Positions 31,554 to 40,503 are shown, counted from the stretch's first letter. The stretch is DNA of 64,000 nt from Sporofaciens musculi (GCF_009830285.1 NZ_WUQX01000001.1:2542501-2606500), one strand, 5' to 3'. The notes: generated by a model not told the origin, from the letters alone. Program-made: numbers and translations.

Positions 31554-32189
31554 ATGAATAAAAAGTTACAAGTTTTTGTTTCATCTACATATACTGATCT
31601 TATCGAAGAACGTCAGGCTGCCGTACAAGCCGTATTAGAAGCTGGACATATTCCTGCTGGCATGGAATTATTTAAAGCAGGAAATTTATCACAGTTGGAA
31701 ACAATAAAAAAGTGGATTAACGATTCTGACGTTTATATGCTTATTCTAGGTGGGCGCTATGGATCAATTGAATCTATATCAGGGAAAAGCTATACACAAT
31801 TAGAATATGAATATGCTTTATCACAAAATATCCCTGTTTTTTCAGTAATACTTACAGATTCATTTCTTCTTCATAAAACTTCTTTATTAGGTAAAATGGT
31901 ATATGAACAGGAAAATCCGCATTTATATGATGAATTCAAAAACCACGTAATGTCTAAAATCATTAAATTTGTTGACGATGAAAAAGATATTAAAATTTCT
32001 ATTTTTGCAACAATCCAGGAATTTATAAATGATTATCAATTAGATGGTTGGATACGTGGAGATTATGATTATGAAGATTTAAAAACTCAATTTTCTAATT
32101 TGCAAGCAAGGTATAATTCCCTTTCTAAAACATGCAATAAACAACGTAGTATAATTAACAAAATAAATGCATTAGTAAATATGGTTTAG
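31554..32189 (+). CDS. DUF4062 domain protein (stand-alone, possible immune effector)
   Basis: The start is the ATG at 31554, behind AGAGGGA. The product begins NKKLQVFVSSTYTDLIEERQ and has GRYGSIESISGKSYTQLEYE, both defining DUF4062, a Rossmann-like TIR-related domain. The last 60 residues form a coiled coil. DUF4062 commonly sits at the N-terminus of STAND NTPases that act in phage defence, but here no sensor domain follows. It is the only plus-strand gene in this part of the element, which suggests cargo. The spacer to the helicase (31258-31553) has an AT-rich region and nothing else visible. Confidence 0.8.
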   Translation: MNKKLQVFVSSTYTDLIEERQAAVQAVLEAGHIPAGMELFKAGNLSQLETIKKWINDSDVYMLILGGRYGSIESISGKSYTQLEYEYALSQNIPVFSVILTDSFLLHKTSLLGKMVYEQENPHLYDEFKNHVMSKIIKFVDDEKDIKISIFATIQEFINDYQLDGWIRGDYDYEDLKTQFSNLQARYNSLSKTCNKQRSIINKINALVNMV

Positions 32190-32276
32190 AATATGTAATA
32201 AGCCTGCTAATTCATCCACAATCCCCGTGCCTTTGATTCCTCAAACTCAAAGGCACTATCATAATCACCCACCACC

Positions 32277-32438
32277 TCACTTACGCCCATTCACCCAATC
32301 ACTAAATTCCACAATCTCAGCCTTGCCACTACCATTAATCAACTTCACTTTATACCGCTTAAATTCTTCCAAATCCCATGTTTCATCCTCTGATACATCA
32401 TTAACAGTCAAATCCGTTTGTTCAGCTTCTATTGTCAT
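32277..32438 (-). CDS. Possible small acidic protein, 53 residues
   Basis: From the ATG at 32438 the minus strand reads MTIEAEQTDLTVNDVSEDET and ends SDWVNGRK. Codon use and length resemble small proteins of such elements, but no clear ribosome site precedes it. No function is proposed. Confidence 0.4.
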   Translation of the reverse strand: MTIEAEQTDLTVNDVSEDETWDLEEFKRYKVKLINGSGKAEIVEFSDWVNGRK

Positions 32439-32549
32439 ATAGAAAAATGAAATTTTTTTATCTCATAAATTTTATCAATTGCTTTCAAATATTTAATTTT
32501 TGAATTATTAATATCCGTTTCCCTCCTACATGTACTTCTCCAAAATCAA

Positions 32550-33688
32550 TCAAATTCCCCACATAACTTTCAACTGATTTAAGCATTGCATAGCTTCTAT
32601 ATTTCCACCTTCATCTGGATGTACACTCTTTGCTAATGTCTTATAGCATTGTTTGTAAAAATCCTTACCATCTTTCTCAGATGCTTTTTGTCTTTTATTT
32701 AATTCATTTAATCGTCTGTTAAATTCTTCTACTTCTTCATGATGTGCTTTCTTCCATAACATAATAAAGTCATTTTTATATTTTTCTGGCACTTTACTCA
32801 TTATGAAACTCCATGAATCCAAGGGTGATTCATCACTATAAACACTTGTGGTTACAAATACTTGCTTACGTCCTTCAATCTCCACATAAAATATACAATC
32901 TCTACTTAACCCTATTCTATCTCTTTCCACAAACTCATACTTTAATTCACATGGAATATCTAATGCTTCAAACAAAGAACTACGCCTACGCATCAGTGTT
33001 TCTCTTTCAGTTTTTAAAGAAGAAATTTCTTTGTCGATCTCATTCATCCGATTATCAAACTCTATAATCTTCTGTTCTGGTGTGATTGATTCTTTTTCTT
33101 TTGGCTTTGGATTCTTTACCATCCGATAGGCTTTGTCTATGGATAATTCCTTTTCTCTAACCTTTTGTTTTATCTCCTCGTTGTCAGATTGCATAATTTT
33201 ATCCAACTTATTATATGTACCTTCTGAAACACCTGTTGCTTTAGCCATTTCCTTCCTGGTATTAACTTTTGACAGATTTGTCAAGCCCTTACCACCAGAT
33301 GATTGATTCTCTTTTGCTTTTCTCTGAAAAAATCTTTAAATTTCTGAACTATCTCATATCGCTCTGTTTCGGTTAGATTCCTACGTCCAAGCTGTTGCTC
33401 TAACATCCATTGTTTAACATCTTCTCTTGTCTCCAATTCGGTCATAATTTTGTAGTCCTGCCAATAATGCCATTTGATACTATTCTTTTTCAGTATCTTG
33501 TAACGGTTATGCCCATCTATGATAATCCATTCGCCTGTATCTGGTTCCTCCCATATCTTGATGGGATCTAACATCCCATACTGCAAAATGCTTTTTTCAA
33601 GTTTTTCTAATTCTTCTGGTGTTAAAACAGGTAATAAATCTTCAAACTCTTCATCTATCGTTAAATCTTTTATATCTACATATGCCAT
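32550..33688 (-). CDS. ParB/Spo0J-like protein with C-terminal J-domain-like segment, about 379 residues if one base is restored
   Basis: Two frames (33688-33281 and 33284-32550) join at the T4 run 33318-33321; one extra base gives EKAKENQSSGGKGLTNLSKV. The first part is a ParB N-domain (SILQYGMLDPIKIWEE, then IIDGHNRYKIL, and LGRRNLTETERYE). Then comes an HTH-like KEMAKATGVSEGTYNKLDKI, a coiled coil, and a terminal YKTLAKSVHPDEGG with the HPD triad of J-domains. It may act in partition, transcription control or element-specific methylation control. The terminal J-like segment suggests chaperone recruitment; compare the separate J protein at 51790. Confidence 0.75.
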
Positions 33689-33724
33689 ATATTTTTAGTT
33701 CTCCTTATGTATTCTCTTACTCTC

Positions 33725-34030
33725 CTAAATAACAATCATCTCAACTTCTTCACAATATTCCAACAAATCCTCATATGTTATTTCTATAAACGTATCTTTC
33801 TTAACAGGATAATTTACTTTGTCAAAAAACGTGAATATTAAACATTCCTTTATGCTTTCATCAATAATACTTCCACTTATACATTTACTATTGCTAAAGG
33901 AATCTTTCATACTCATATTCCTACAATCAAAATTATCTGTACACCATATACCATGAAAGAAATCAATTTTTTTCTTGCTCCATAATTCATCATCGTTATA
34001 TACACGATATACTTTTCTCGTTTTTATCAT
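33725..34030 (-). CDS. Unknown 101-residue protein
   Basis: Begins MIKTRKVYRVYNDDELWSKK. It alternates hydrophobic and charged residues with several cysteines and ends FIEITYEDLLEYCEEVEMIV. No family recognised. It lies between the ParB-like and 143-residue genes, all in one direction, in what looks like a module of small accessory proteins. Confidence 0.6.
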   Translation of the reverse strand: MIKTRKVYRVYNDDELWSKKKIDFFHGIWCTDNFDCRNMSMKDSFSNSKCISGSIIDESIKECLIFTFFDKVNYPVKKDTFIEITYEDLLEYCEEVEMIVI

Positions 34031-34048
34031 TTCGTGATTCTCCTTTAC

Positions 34049-34480
34049 TCAATCAAACTTCTCAACATTATTATCTTTCTTATTCAAAAATGGAAAATAC
34101 AGATCAGAGAATATATATGTAATTCCATTATTATCTGTTTGTATCATGTAAGAAACTGTACAATATGTTTCTGTTGGAGATGAAAATATCCTAATGCTTT
34201 TTCTGTTTATTTTCATTTTCTTCTTGTTAAAATACTCACAGATATTTTCTACATCTTTCCCAATTTTCTGTAATTTACAAAAAGCGTGTTCACTGACCAT
34301 ATAGCAATTATCATCAAAAACATTCATACAGATATTATTTCCATCATCATCATAAACATTTTCAAGCAAATCATCTTTATACAATGATAAGTCAGATATA
34401 ATACTATCAACGTAATTTTCGATTGGTATTGTTCCATCCATAAAGTCAATAGGTGCTACCTCATATACATATTTAAACAC
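34049..34480 (-). CDS. Unknown 143-residue protein
   Basis: Begins MFKYVYEVAPIDFMDGTIPI and contains long acidic and beta-prone stretches. No family recognised. It ends 18 bp before the next gene start, consistent with co-transcription with its neighbours. Confidence 0.6.
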   Translation of the reverse strand: MFKYVYEVAPIDFMDGTIPIENYVDSIISDLSLYKDDLLENVYDDDGNNICMNVFDDNCYMVSEHAFCKLQKIGKDVENICEYFNKKKMKINRKSIRIFSSPTETYCTVSYMIQTDNNGITYIFSDLYFPFLNKKDNNVEKFD

Positions 34481-34511
34481 TCTTCTTTTTCTCCTTCTTC
34501 ATTTTCTATAT

Positions 34512-35786
34512 TTACACGCTCAAATCATGTAACTTTTTTGCACTGTTATAATACTTTTCATAATCTTCAAGTCCAGGAAATTTCTCTGCAAGTTCCACTA
34601 TAAATATAGATTTTTCATATTCAGTACCATAACCATGTTCCTCGTACAAATAATCTGCATATTGTTGAATTTTTACATCTAAAGGTATTTCTCTGTTTTG
34701 TTTTTTCTTTTTAATAGTAATCGTTTTTACTGGATTCATAGGGAAGGTATCTACATCAACAGATTTATCTTCTGATAGCAAATCACTTTCTATTGGCATA
34801 TCAAGTATTTCTTCTACAGAGAAATCATTATCTTCTATATCCATTGCAACAGGTTTTCCCCAATCATCATCAGAAGTAATTTTGTTTTTATTCGATTTTT
34901 ATTTTCATAAATAGGTATATCAAATCCATATTCTTTGAACACACTCAAATCAAGATAATCAATATTATCATTAGGAAAATCTTTAAATGACTCATTGTAT
35001 CTGATACATTCTTTATATAGTTTTTCTACTTCTTCAAGGGAATTATATTTTTAGAACCATGTAGAAAATTATTATATTTGAGTTTTACTGATGTTCTATT
35101 AAAATGAAATGGCTTAATTGGATGATTAGGAACTGTCGAGAGATATTGTATTCCTTCTTGTATCACTAATTCTTTATCATAATATCTTCCATACACATTA
35201 CCTACTCTATGAAAAGTTTCATCAGCTTTTCTAGCTTTTGAACGGAATGTATATAGTAGTTCTAATTCTTCTAATTTATACAAGTATTCATTTACCGTGT
35301 TTTTGCTAAAGTTCCAATTAAGCACCATATCATCTTGTGTCATGTGCCATGATTTACTGTTTTTGTTAATAGTTCCGATTATATTTACAAAGAAACGCAA
35401 TACGTTAAATCCGTATGCTCCTAAAGAGGAAAATATTTTTGTATTTCCCATAAATGAACAATTATAAAATTATTTTTCTTAGTATCTACACGACAAGATT
35501 TACTGTTAATTATGTAATTATTACGGTTCTGATCCAATATAGAAACATCTTCTTCCTTTTTTAAACCCTCAAAACCTTTCTTGATACCTTTAATAAGGTT
35601 TTTATCAATTTGACTATCAATAAATTTTCCAGTAAGAAAATATCCTATAGCATCAACAGATATAAATAAATTTTCGTTTTTATCATTTTGTAGATAATTT
35701 AAAATCAAAAATACTGCAATTTCTTCACCTGTGTATTGTGGTTGTAAATCCTTTCGTATTCCAATATCAACATCCACTAAAAACAA
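34512..35786 (-). CDS. Replication-initiator-like winged-helix protein, about 425 residues if three bases are restored
   Basis: Three overlapping or abutting frames (35786-35421, 35451-35026, 34844-34512) join by adding one base at T5 35436-35440 (WEIQKIFSSLGAYGFNVLRF), one at T5 35048-35052 (GSKKYNSLEEVEKLYKEC) and one within 34880-34900 (KITSDDDWGKPVAMDIE). The middle has a winged-helix pattern: WHMTQDDMVLNWNFSKNTVN, then EYLYKLEELELLYTFRS. This resembles N-terminal parts of Firmicutes plasmid and phage initiators, though I cannot assign a named Rep family. Its start faces a repeat-rich AT region (35824-35964), as expected for an initiator with its origin or operator. Confidence 0.6.
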
Positions 35787-35823
35787 TCACTCCTATCTGT
35801 AAAAAATTATTTAAAAACTATAT

Positions 35824-35964
35824 ATTCTCAACTCAATGTTATATTGAGGTGAGAATTGGTTATATTATAGTAAAGGTTATATTATAGTAGTAGCTGATTT
35901 CCGTCTTATTTTAGTAGGCAAATTTTCAAGTGACCTGACAATTTTTCCCTAATCTAAGACGGAA
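35824..35964. other. Candidate origin or operator region
   Basis: Three nested structures occupy 141 AT-rich bases. ATTCTCAACTCAAT (35824) and ATTGAGGTGAGAAT (35843) are inverted with one mismatch. GGTTATATTATAGTA is directly repeated at 35858 and 35875 (period 17). TTCCGTCTTA (35899) and TAAGACGGAA (35955) form a perfect inverted pair. The position upstream of the initiator-like gene suits an iteron-type origin or autoregulatory site. Only two iterons are seen, which is few. Confidence 0.5.
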
Positions 35965-35981
35965 TAGTACTTTTATCTTTT

Positions 35982-36320
35982 TCAATTCATTCCACAACAT
36001 CCAAAGTCGATGGATATTCCACATTTCAAAATTACAAATATCATCTGTTGATCGTATTCGTCTGTTTCATCATAGCAAGCCAAAATATCATCATATAAAA
36101 CGGACAAATTATTGTATGTTATATCCTGCTTATTATCCCATTCCAACGTAAATCCTTTATCATCTGTTTTAAATGTCCTATCAGTCGCAACATACATTCT
36201 CCCGATTATATGACTTGTAGCAGTATTACTTATGTATGCTTCAACTATATATTCTTTGTTTCTATTCAAAAATTCACCCAATGTCTTAATGACCTTTTCT
36301 TTTACATCAATAAATCCCAT
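35982..36320 (-). CDS. Unknown 112-residue protein
   Basis: Begins MGFIDVKEKVIKTLGEFLNR behind AAAAGGAG. It is mixed alpha/beta, and the C-terminus DFGCCGMN has a cysteine pair. No family recognised. It is the first of a run of small genes (to 38.3 kb) with good ribosome sites, reminiscent of the early accessory genes of phages. Confidence 0.6.
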   Translation of the reverse strand: MGFIDVKEKVIKTLGEFLNRNKEYIVEAYISNTATSHIIGRMYVATDRTFKTDDKGFTLEWDNKQDITYNNLSVLYDDILACYDETDEYDQQMIFVILKCGISIDFGCCGMN

Positions 36321-36346
36321 AATATCATTCTCCTTTTCAGTTCATA

Positions 36347-36718
36347 CTAAATACTTAAAAAACCAAGTTCCATAACTGTACCATTCCTAAATGCAATCTC
36401 CAAAACATCCGCTAAAATATCATCTTTTGTTTCTCCTGTCCTAGCAGTAGTTTCACACCTTGTAACTTCTTCATATCTTATTGTCACATCGTTAGGAATC
36501 AGTGATACTAACGGTGACGCATAGTTACTTATAATCAATTCTGTCTTTGTAGAATCTTCCACTATCTCATATATCTCTGAAGCAATATGGAAATTACAGA
36601 TTGCTTTCCTGTTATTTGAATCCAATGATACGGTTACTGTCAATTCCTTTTCTTCATGTTCCCCAAAGAAATCATCTACTGTTTGTTTAATTGTTTCTCT
36701 TGTCAATTCATTTTTCAT
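36347..36718 (-). CDS. Unknown small protein, 123 residues
   Basis: The start is set at the ATG 36718 (MKNELTRETIKQTVDDFFGE), behind GGGAG, not at the frame opening 36727. It is acidic with beta-strand character in the middle (IISNYASPLVSLIPNDVTIR). No family recognised. A hairpin at 36855-36886 lies upstream. Confidence 0.6.
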   Translation of the reverse strand: MKNELTRETIKQTVDDFFGEHEEKELTVTVSLDSNNRKAICNFHIASEIYEIVEDSTKTELIISNYASPLVSLIPNDVTIRYEEVTRCETTARTGETKDDILADVLEIAFRNGTVMELGFLSI

Positions 36719-36854
36719 AAATTTCAACTCCCTTATTTTCCTTTTTTTCTTGAATACATATTCTTTGGTTGTTTTATAAAAATATTCTCCTTCTGAAGAA
36801 TGTCTTTTACACTTTTTCTGTAAAATCTTCTTTCCTTTAAGCTATATTCTCTAA

Positions 36855-36886
36855 AGGCGATATACCTAATTGCAGATATACCGCCT
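36855..36886 (-). promoter_or_regulatory. Hairpin between small genes
   Basis: AGGCG-A-TATA and TATA-C-CGCCT pair with a 12-nt loop. No long T run follows on the minus strand, so it may be a processing or attenuation site. Confidence 0.35.
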
Positions 36887-36931
36887 AAAATATCATTTCT
36901 CAAAATAACTACCTTATCTCTAAGACTTATC

Positions 36932-37351
36932 CTAAGCCATGAATCCGATTGAAACCACGTTCCTATTTCCGTCTAAATAATCATCTTCAGGGAACATATA
37001 GAGATTGATTAACCGCTCAGATGGAAATTCAAACCAATCCTCAAAATCCTGTACATCCTCAATCGCCTCAATCTTTGACAGGTCTATGTACATGGAACTG
37101 TTGACTTCACACGGATAAAGCGGTTTCCCATCTTCTGATTGTCCTATTGGATTCCTTTCAGTGTTTGAAAAACAAAGTAATGGCGTGGTTTTCAGTAATT
37201 CACAATTCGTGAAATACATATCGCTAAATTCAACGTCCATGTGCTTGCTGCTTTCCTCTTCATCGAGATTTCCACTGTTCAAATGAAGCTGAAAACCTCT
37301 TTTTGTTTTGTTGTGTTTTGATAATGCTACTAAGAATTCTTTTAATTCCAT
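36932..37351 (-). CDS. Unknown 139-residue protein
   Basis: Begins MELKEFLVALSKHNKTKRGF with GGAGG upstream. It contains DLSKIEAIEDVQDFEDWFEF and ends near DGNRNVVSIGF. This layout recurs in small proteins of Lachnospiraceae mobile elements, but no functional family is known to me. Confidence 0.6.
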   Translation of the reverse strand: MELKEFLVALSKHNKTKRGFQLHLNSGNLDEEESSKHMDVEFSDMYFTNCELLKTTPLLCFSNTERNPIGQSEDGKPLYPCEVNSSMYIDLSKIEAIEDVQDFEDWFEFPSERLINLYMFPEDDYLDGNRNVVSIGFMA

Positions 37352-37452
37352 TTTCGTTTATCCTCCATATTCTGATATTTTTATTATAGAGAGTCAGCTT
37401 TCACCAACTCTCAGCTATTCTATATAACTACTTCTCCAAATGTGAAGAAATC

Positions 37453-37851
37453 TTATGCTACTTCTTCACTTGTAGAAAAACCTGCATATAAAGCCAAATC
37501 TAGGAAAGACATGCCTTGTTCATCTGACTGGATCACATTCTTTCCATCTACTACGAGATACTTCTTGGCACCATGGGAATCCTTTATCGTTTTTATATGC
37601 AATCCTTCATCTTTCAAGGCATCCTTTACCATCTGCATTGTAAGAATAGGCACGACATTGACCGCTATTTCTCTGCCATCCTTGAGCGTTTCAACCTCAA
37701 AATCCACAATGTCATTTTCTTCCAGATAACGGTAGCCATCCATTTTAATGCCTGTATAGTGGACAAAATAATCCTTGGCATTTGATGAAATGAACCCCCA
37801 GCCCTTAGTTTTGTCGAAAAATTTTGTCATTGCTTTCATAATTTCTTTCAT
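37453..37851 (-). CDS. Cold-shock-domain protein with C-terminal extension
   Basis: The start at 37851 is 9 nt behind AAGGAG. The first 70 residues form a cold-shock OB fold: KTKGWGFISSNAKDYFVHYT carries the RNP1-like (GWGFI) and RNP2-like (YFVHY) motifs. The extension of about 60 residues has a KKYLVVDGKNVIQ strand pair. Single-stranded nucleic-acid binding is expected. A second cold-shock protein is at 56824-57090. Confidence 0.8.
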   Translation of the reverse strand: MKEIMKAMTKFFDKTKGWGFISSNAKDYFVHYTGIKMDGYRYLEENDIVDFEVETLKDGREIAVNVVPILTMQMVKDALKDEGLHIKTIKDSHGAKKYLVVDGKNVIQSDEQGMSFLDLALYAGFSTSEEVA

Positions 37852-38008
37852 AATTTCTTTCTCCTTTTCTTTCATGTAATTTTTGCTTTTTTATATGACA
37901 GGCAGCATTTATAAGGGATACTGCCTTGTAATATATTTCTATTTCCATCAAATTGTTTTTTGCAATCCAACATTTAGCATGTTGTTTTGTGATATCTTCA
38001 ACCTCTTT

Positions 38009-38320
38009 CTATTCCGAAATATCAACGCTTGTCATACAGAAAGCAAAATTAAGCGTGTATGTACCATCATATTTCTCAATGTTTTCAATGGAATCCTCAT
38101 CAATGCATATGGAAGCTGTCACTCTGTTTTCTTCGTCTCTGGACACAAGATATAGTTCTGAACAATCGTCCTCCTCTAATTCAAGTGTAGCCTTTTGCAT
38201 GTTGATGGAAATCCCATAGTGATCCATTGGAGAGACATTGATATATTTTCCTTTAAATGCAGCTACTAATTCTTTTACTGTTACTTCTCTTGTTTCTGTT
38301 GCTTCCGTTGTGTTCATCAT
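38009..38320 (-). CDS. Unknown 103-residue protein under a palindromic operator
   Basis: The start is set at 38320 (MMNTTEATETREVTVKELVA) with AGGAG upstream. It has an acidic patch (LELEEDDCSELYLVSRDEEN). No family recognised. The inverted repeat at 38352-38386 lies directly upstream and shares GTGGATA with the one before the TubR-like/Xre gene, so both genes may answer to one regulator. Confidence 0.55.
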   Translation of the reverse strand: MMNTTEATETREVTVKELVAAFKGKYINVSPMDHYGISINMQKATLELEEDDCSELYLVSRDEENRVTASICIDEDSIENIEKYDGTYTLNFAFCMTSVDISE

Positions 38321-38351
38321 TTTCTTTAATCTCCTTTGGTTTTTATTTTTG

Positions 38352-38386
38352 TGAGTGGATATTGCTTTATGCTTTATATCCACTCA
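38352..38386. promoter_or_regulatory. Inverted repeat, putative operator 1
   Basis: TGAGTGGATAT and ATATCCACTCA, 13 nt apart. The core GTGGATA also forms the arms at 39051-39082. Confidence 0.55.
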
Positions 38387-38409
38387 TTATTTACTTCTAC
38401 AAATTGTTA

Positions 38410-39018
38410 CTACATAAATAGCAAATCTCCTGTAGATTTTTTCTTTTCAATACTCCTATTTGTACTTGCCAATATACGTTCTCTCATAGTCATTTGCTTT
38501 TCGGATTCTTTTGTAACATTCCATACAGGAATAACTACTGCATTCAAATACTCCGCTAAAAGTTTCATATCTGATTCTTTCAAGGCATCCACGCCATTCT
38601 TAAAACGTGATAATTCACTTTCGCTTATTCCTGCATTTACAGCGATTGACTTCAACATTAACCCTCGATCCATAGTCTCAATCAGCTTGTCTCTTACTGA
38701 ATTGCTATCATAGGATATATTTTCTTTATTCTTCTTTTGTTGAATTGGACTGTTTGACTCTTTCTCTTCAAGTATTTTCAATGCCTTTTCCAAAAGATAA
38801 AACGAATCGGCATGGTTATCAAGAATCCCCTTTTTCACATATTTTGCCTTTGTAAGTTTAGTCAGTTTTTTATATACAGTCATTCTTGTGCCTAATTCTG
38901 TATGTTTATTTAACAACTCTGTGATTGTCATTGAATGGTATTGATCTGTACACTCACTATCATACAAACACTTCAAAATATTAAATTCTAAACGGTTTAA
39001 ATCAAATGTATGTCCCAT
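38410..39018 (-). CDS. TubR-like winged-helix domain fused to an Xre-type HTH
   Basis: A 202-residue protein. Residues 1-85 (NRLEFNILKCLYDSECTDQY, then ADSFYLLEKALKILEE) align with the TubR-like protein at 40246-40503 (TRVDYIILSFL..., ADTFYLLDKGIKIVES). Residues 108-170 add an Xre HTH (GLMLKSIAVNAGISESELSR, FKNGVDALKESDMKLLAEYL). So one of two paralogues has gained a second DNA-binding domain. It sits directly downstream of TubZ. The palindrome 33 bp upstream of its start suggests autoregulation. A role analogous to phage c-st TubY or a co-repressor is inferred. Confidence 0.7.
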   Translation of the reverse strand: MGHTFDLNRLEFNILKCLYDSECTDQYHSMTITELLNKHTELGTRMTVYKKLTKLTKAKYVKKGILDNHADSFYLLEKALKILEEKESNSPIQQKKNKENISYDSNSVRDKLIETMDRGLMLKSIAVNAGISESELSRFKNGVDALKESDMKLLAEYLNAVVIPVWNVTKESEKQMTMRERILASTNRSIEKKKSTGDLLFM

Positions 39019-39050
39019 ATAGTAACCTTCACTTTCTTCTCTATTTAGTC

Positions 39051-39082
39051 TGTATAGTGGATAATTGAATATCCACTATACA
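39051..39082. promoter_or_regulatory. Perfect 13-bp inverted repeat, putative operator 2
   Basis: TGTATAGTGGATA and TATCCACTATACA with a 6-nt spacer. It lies between the tubZ-like stop and the start of the TubR/Xre fusion gene. Confidence 0.6.
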
Positions 39083-39176
39083 TTTCTCTACTGCTTATTA
39101 CATAACTGCTAAAAATCAATATCCAACATTATTTTAAGCAATAAGGTAAAAGTATATTATTTACAATATAACTGGA

Positions 39177-40268
39177 TTATTCCAGTTCACATAACAAATC
39201 TAAGCTGACCTTTCTTCGTCTACTTGTAGATTTCTTTGTCTCAATCTGAGACTCAAATTCCAATTCTTCCAGATCATCAAGTAACGAAGATGTATTTTTC
39301 TTTTTAAGTCTTTCCTTTTGTTCTTCCATAGCTTTCTTTCCCATATTCACAATATATTCTGTAGGGAATCCCAGACCTGATGCACAAACAATATTCACAT
39401 TCCCATTATTACCAGTAAAAATATTTTCAGGTGTTCCAACTGCTTTTACAATTTCTTTTTCATCCATGTGATTCTCTTTCTGGTTAATAATTCCAATATG
39501 TGTAACAATTCCGGTATTACTAATAGGAAGGAATATGTTTTTTGCAGTTAGAGCATTTATCATATCTTGTGTAGACACCTTTTTCCCTCTATTCGATTCT
39601 TGCACATCCGCCTTATAGTCTGAACGCATAGCAATTACAAATGCGCCATTATCCGATAACATCTTCAATTTTTCGGAATCATCAAAATTTGAAATACTTG
39701 ATGTAGAATCATCCGTAAAAAAAGCATCCAACATATTTACCAGATTATAATTAATTTTATTCAAATCTGAATCACAGGCTTCATTACTTACAAAAATGAT
39801 TGCTCCCATTTCTGGTATCTCCATTAACTCTTTCGCCGTATTATAGGCATTTAATCTTTTCTGGATAGGTTCATCTTCCCTTGGCATCATAAGACATGCA
39901 CATTTAATCTTATCTGGACATTTTTCACAAAGGATATTTGCTATATGCGTAATACATCCACTTCCAGTAGTCCCCCCACCTGTAGCAAGAAGCAAAACAA
40001 CCTTTTCTTCAATATCTAATACCTTTTTTATAATATCTTTATTCTTTTTTAATGCTTCAAACGCAAGTTTTCTATCACCTGCTAATCCGTCATATCCTTC
40101 TAGCACTAACACATTTTTTGCGTCAGGAAGCGTTTTATTGTCCTGCCCTGATCCATTAATCAGATATGAGGAATAATTTTTCTGTTGGAAATCATATCCG
40201 ACCCTTTCACCGCCCAAACCAAGTCCTACTACAAATACATCATCCTTAATCATTGTTTTTTCCTCCAC
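39177..40268 (-). CDS. tubZ: TubZ-type tubulin/FtsZ-like GTPase (type III partition)
   Basis: A 363-residue protein. DVFVVGLGLGGERVGYDFQQ is the N-terminal nucleotide-binding strand and loop. LLLATGGGTTGSGCITHIAN is the tubulin signature G-box. NYNLVNMLDAFFTD lies in the T7/T6 helix region. The C-terminal tail is charged and ends RRRKVSLDLLCELE. Phage/plasmid TubZ polymers treadmill and push or pull DNA through TubR bound to centromere repeats. The gene overlaps the TubR-like gene by 23 bp, matching tubRZ operons of Bacillus plasmids and phage c-st. It is too diverged and out of context to be the cell-division FtsZ. Confidence 0.88.
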   Translation of the reverse strand: MEEKTMIKDDVFVVGLGLGGERVGYDFQQKNYSSYLINGSGQDNKTLPDAKNVLVLEGYDGLAGDRKLAFEALKKNKDIIKKVLDIEEKVVLLLATGGGTTGSGCITHIANILCEKCPDKIKCACLMMPREDEPIQKRLNAYNTAKELMEIPEMGAIIFVSNEACDSDLNKINYNLVNMLDAFFTDDSTSSISNFDDSEKLKMLSDNGAFVIAMRSDYKADVQESNRGKKVSTQDMINALTAKNIFLPISNTGIVTHIGIINQKENHMDEKEIVKAVGTPENIFTGNNGNVNIVCASGLGFPTEYIVNMGKKAMEEQKERLKKKNTSSLLDDLEELEFESQIETKKSTSRRRKVSLDLLCELE

Positions 40269-40503
40269 TTTCTACAATTTTGATTCCTTTATCAAGCAAA
40301 TAAAAAGTATCTGCATTGATATCCTTACATCCTTTTTCTACATATCCATATTTACATAAATTCATCATTCTTCGATATGTTGTTGGTCTTGAATTACCCG
40401 CAATATGCATTATTTCTTTTAATGTCGCACTCTTAAAATGACTTATACAATTTCTCTTCCTCAAAAAACTTAAAATTATATAATCTACTCTTGTCAGTTC
40501 CAT
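40246..40503 (-). CDS. tubR: TubR-like winged-helix partition adaptor
   Basis: An 85-residue protein beginning MELTRVDYIILSFLRKRNCI, with a recognition-helix region AGNSRPTTYRRMMNLCKYGY and wing VEKGCKDINADTFYLLDKG. The size and the overlap with tubZ match TubR. The fold resembles ArsR/PadR-like winged helices. It would bind a centromere; candidate repeats lie in the 1.15-kb non-coding stretch upstream (40504-41658). Confidence 0.75.
   Translation of the reverse strand: MELTRVDYIILSFLRKRNCISHFKSATLKEIMHIAGNSRPTTYRRMMNLCKYGYVEKGCKDINADTFYLLDKGIKIVESGGKNND

Noticed and set aside
32227..32442. Plus-strand 71-residue frame
   Set aside because: Low-complexity proline/serine-rich product with no ribosome site; the opposite strand has a better small frame.
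39177..40268. Tubulin-like gene as chromosomal FtsZ
   Set aside because: It lacks the division-gene context and FtsZ C-terminal peptide, overlaps a TubR-like gene and sits inside a mobile element.
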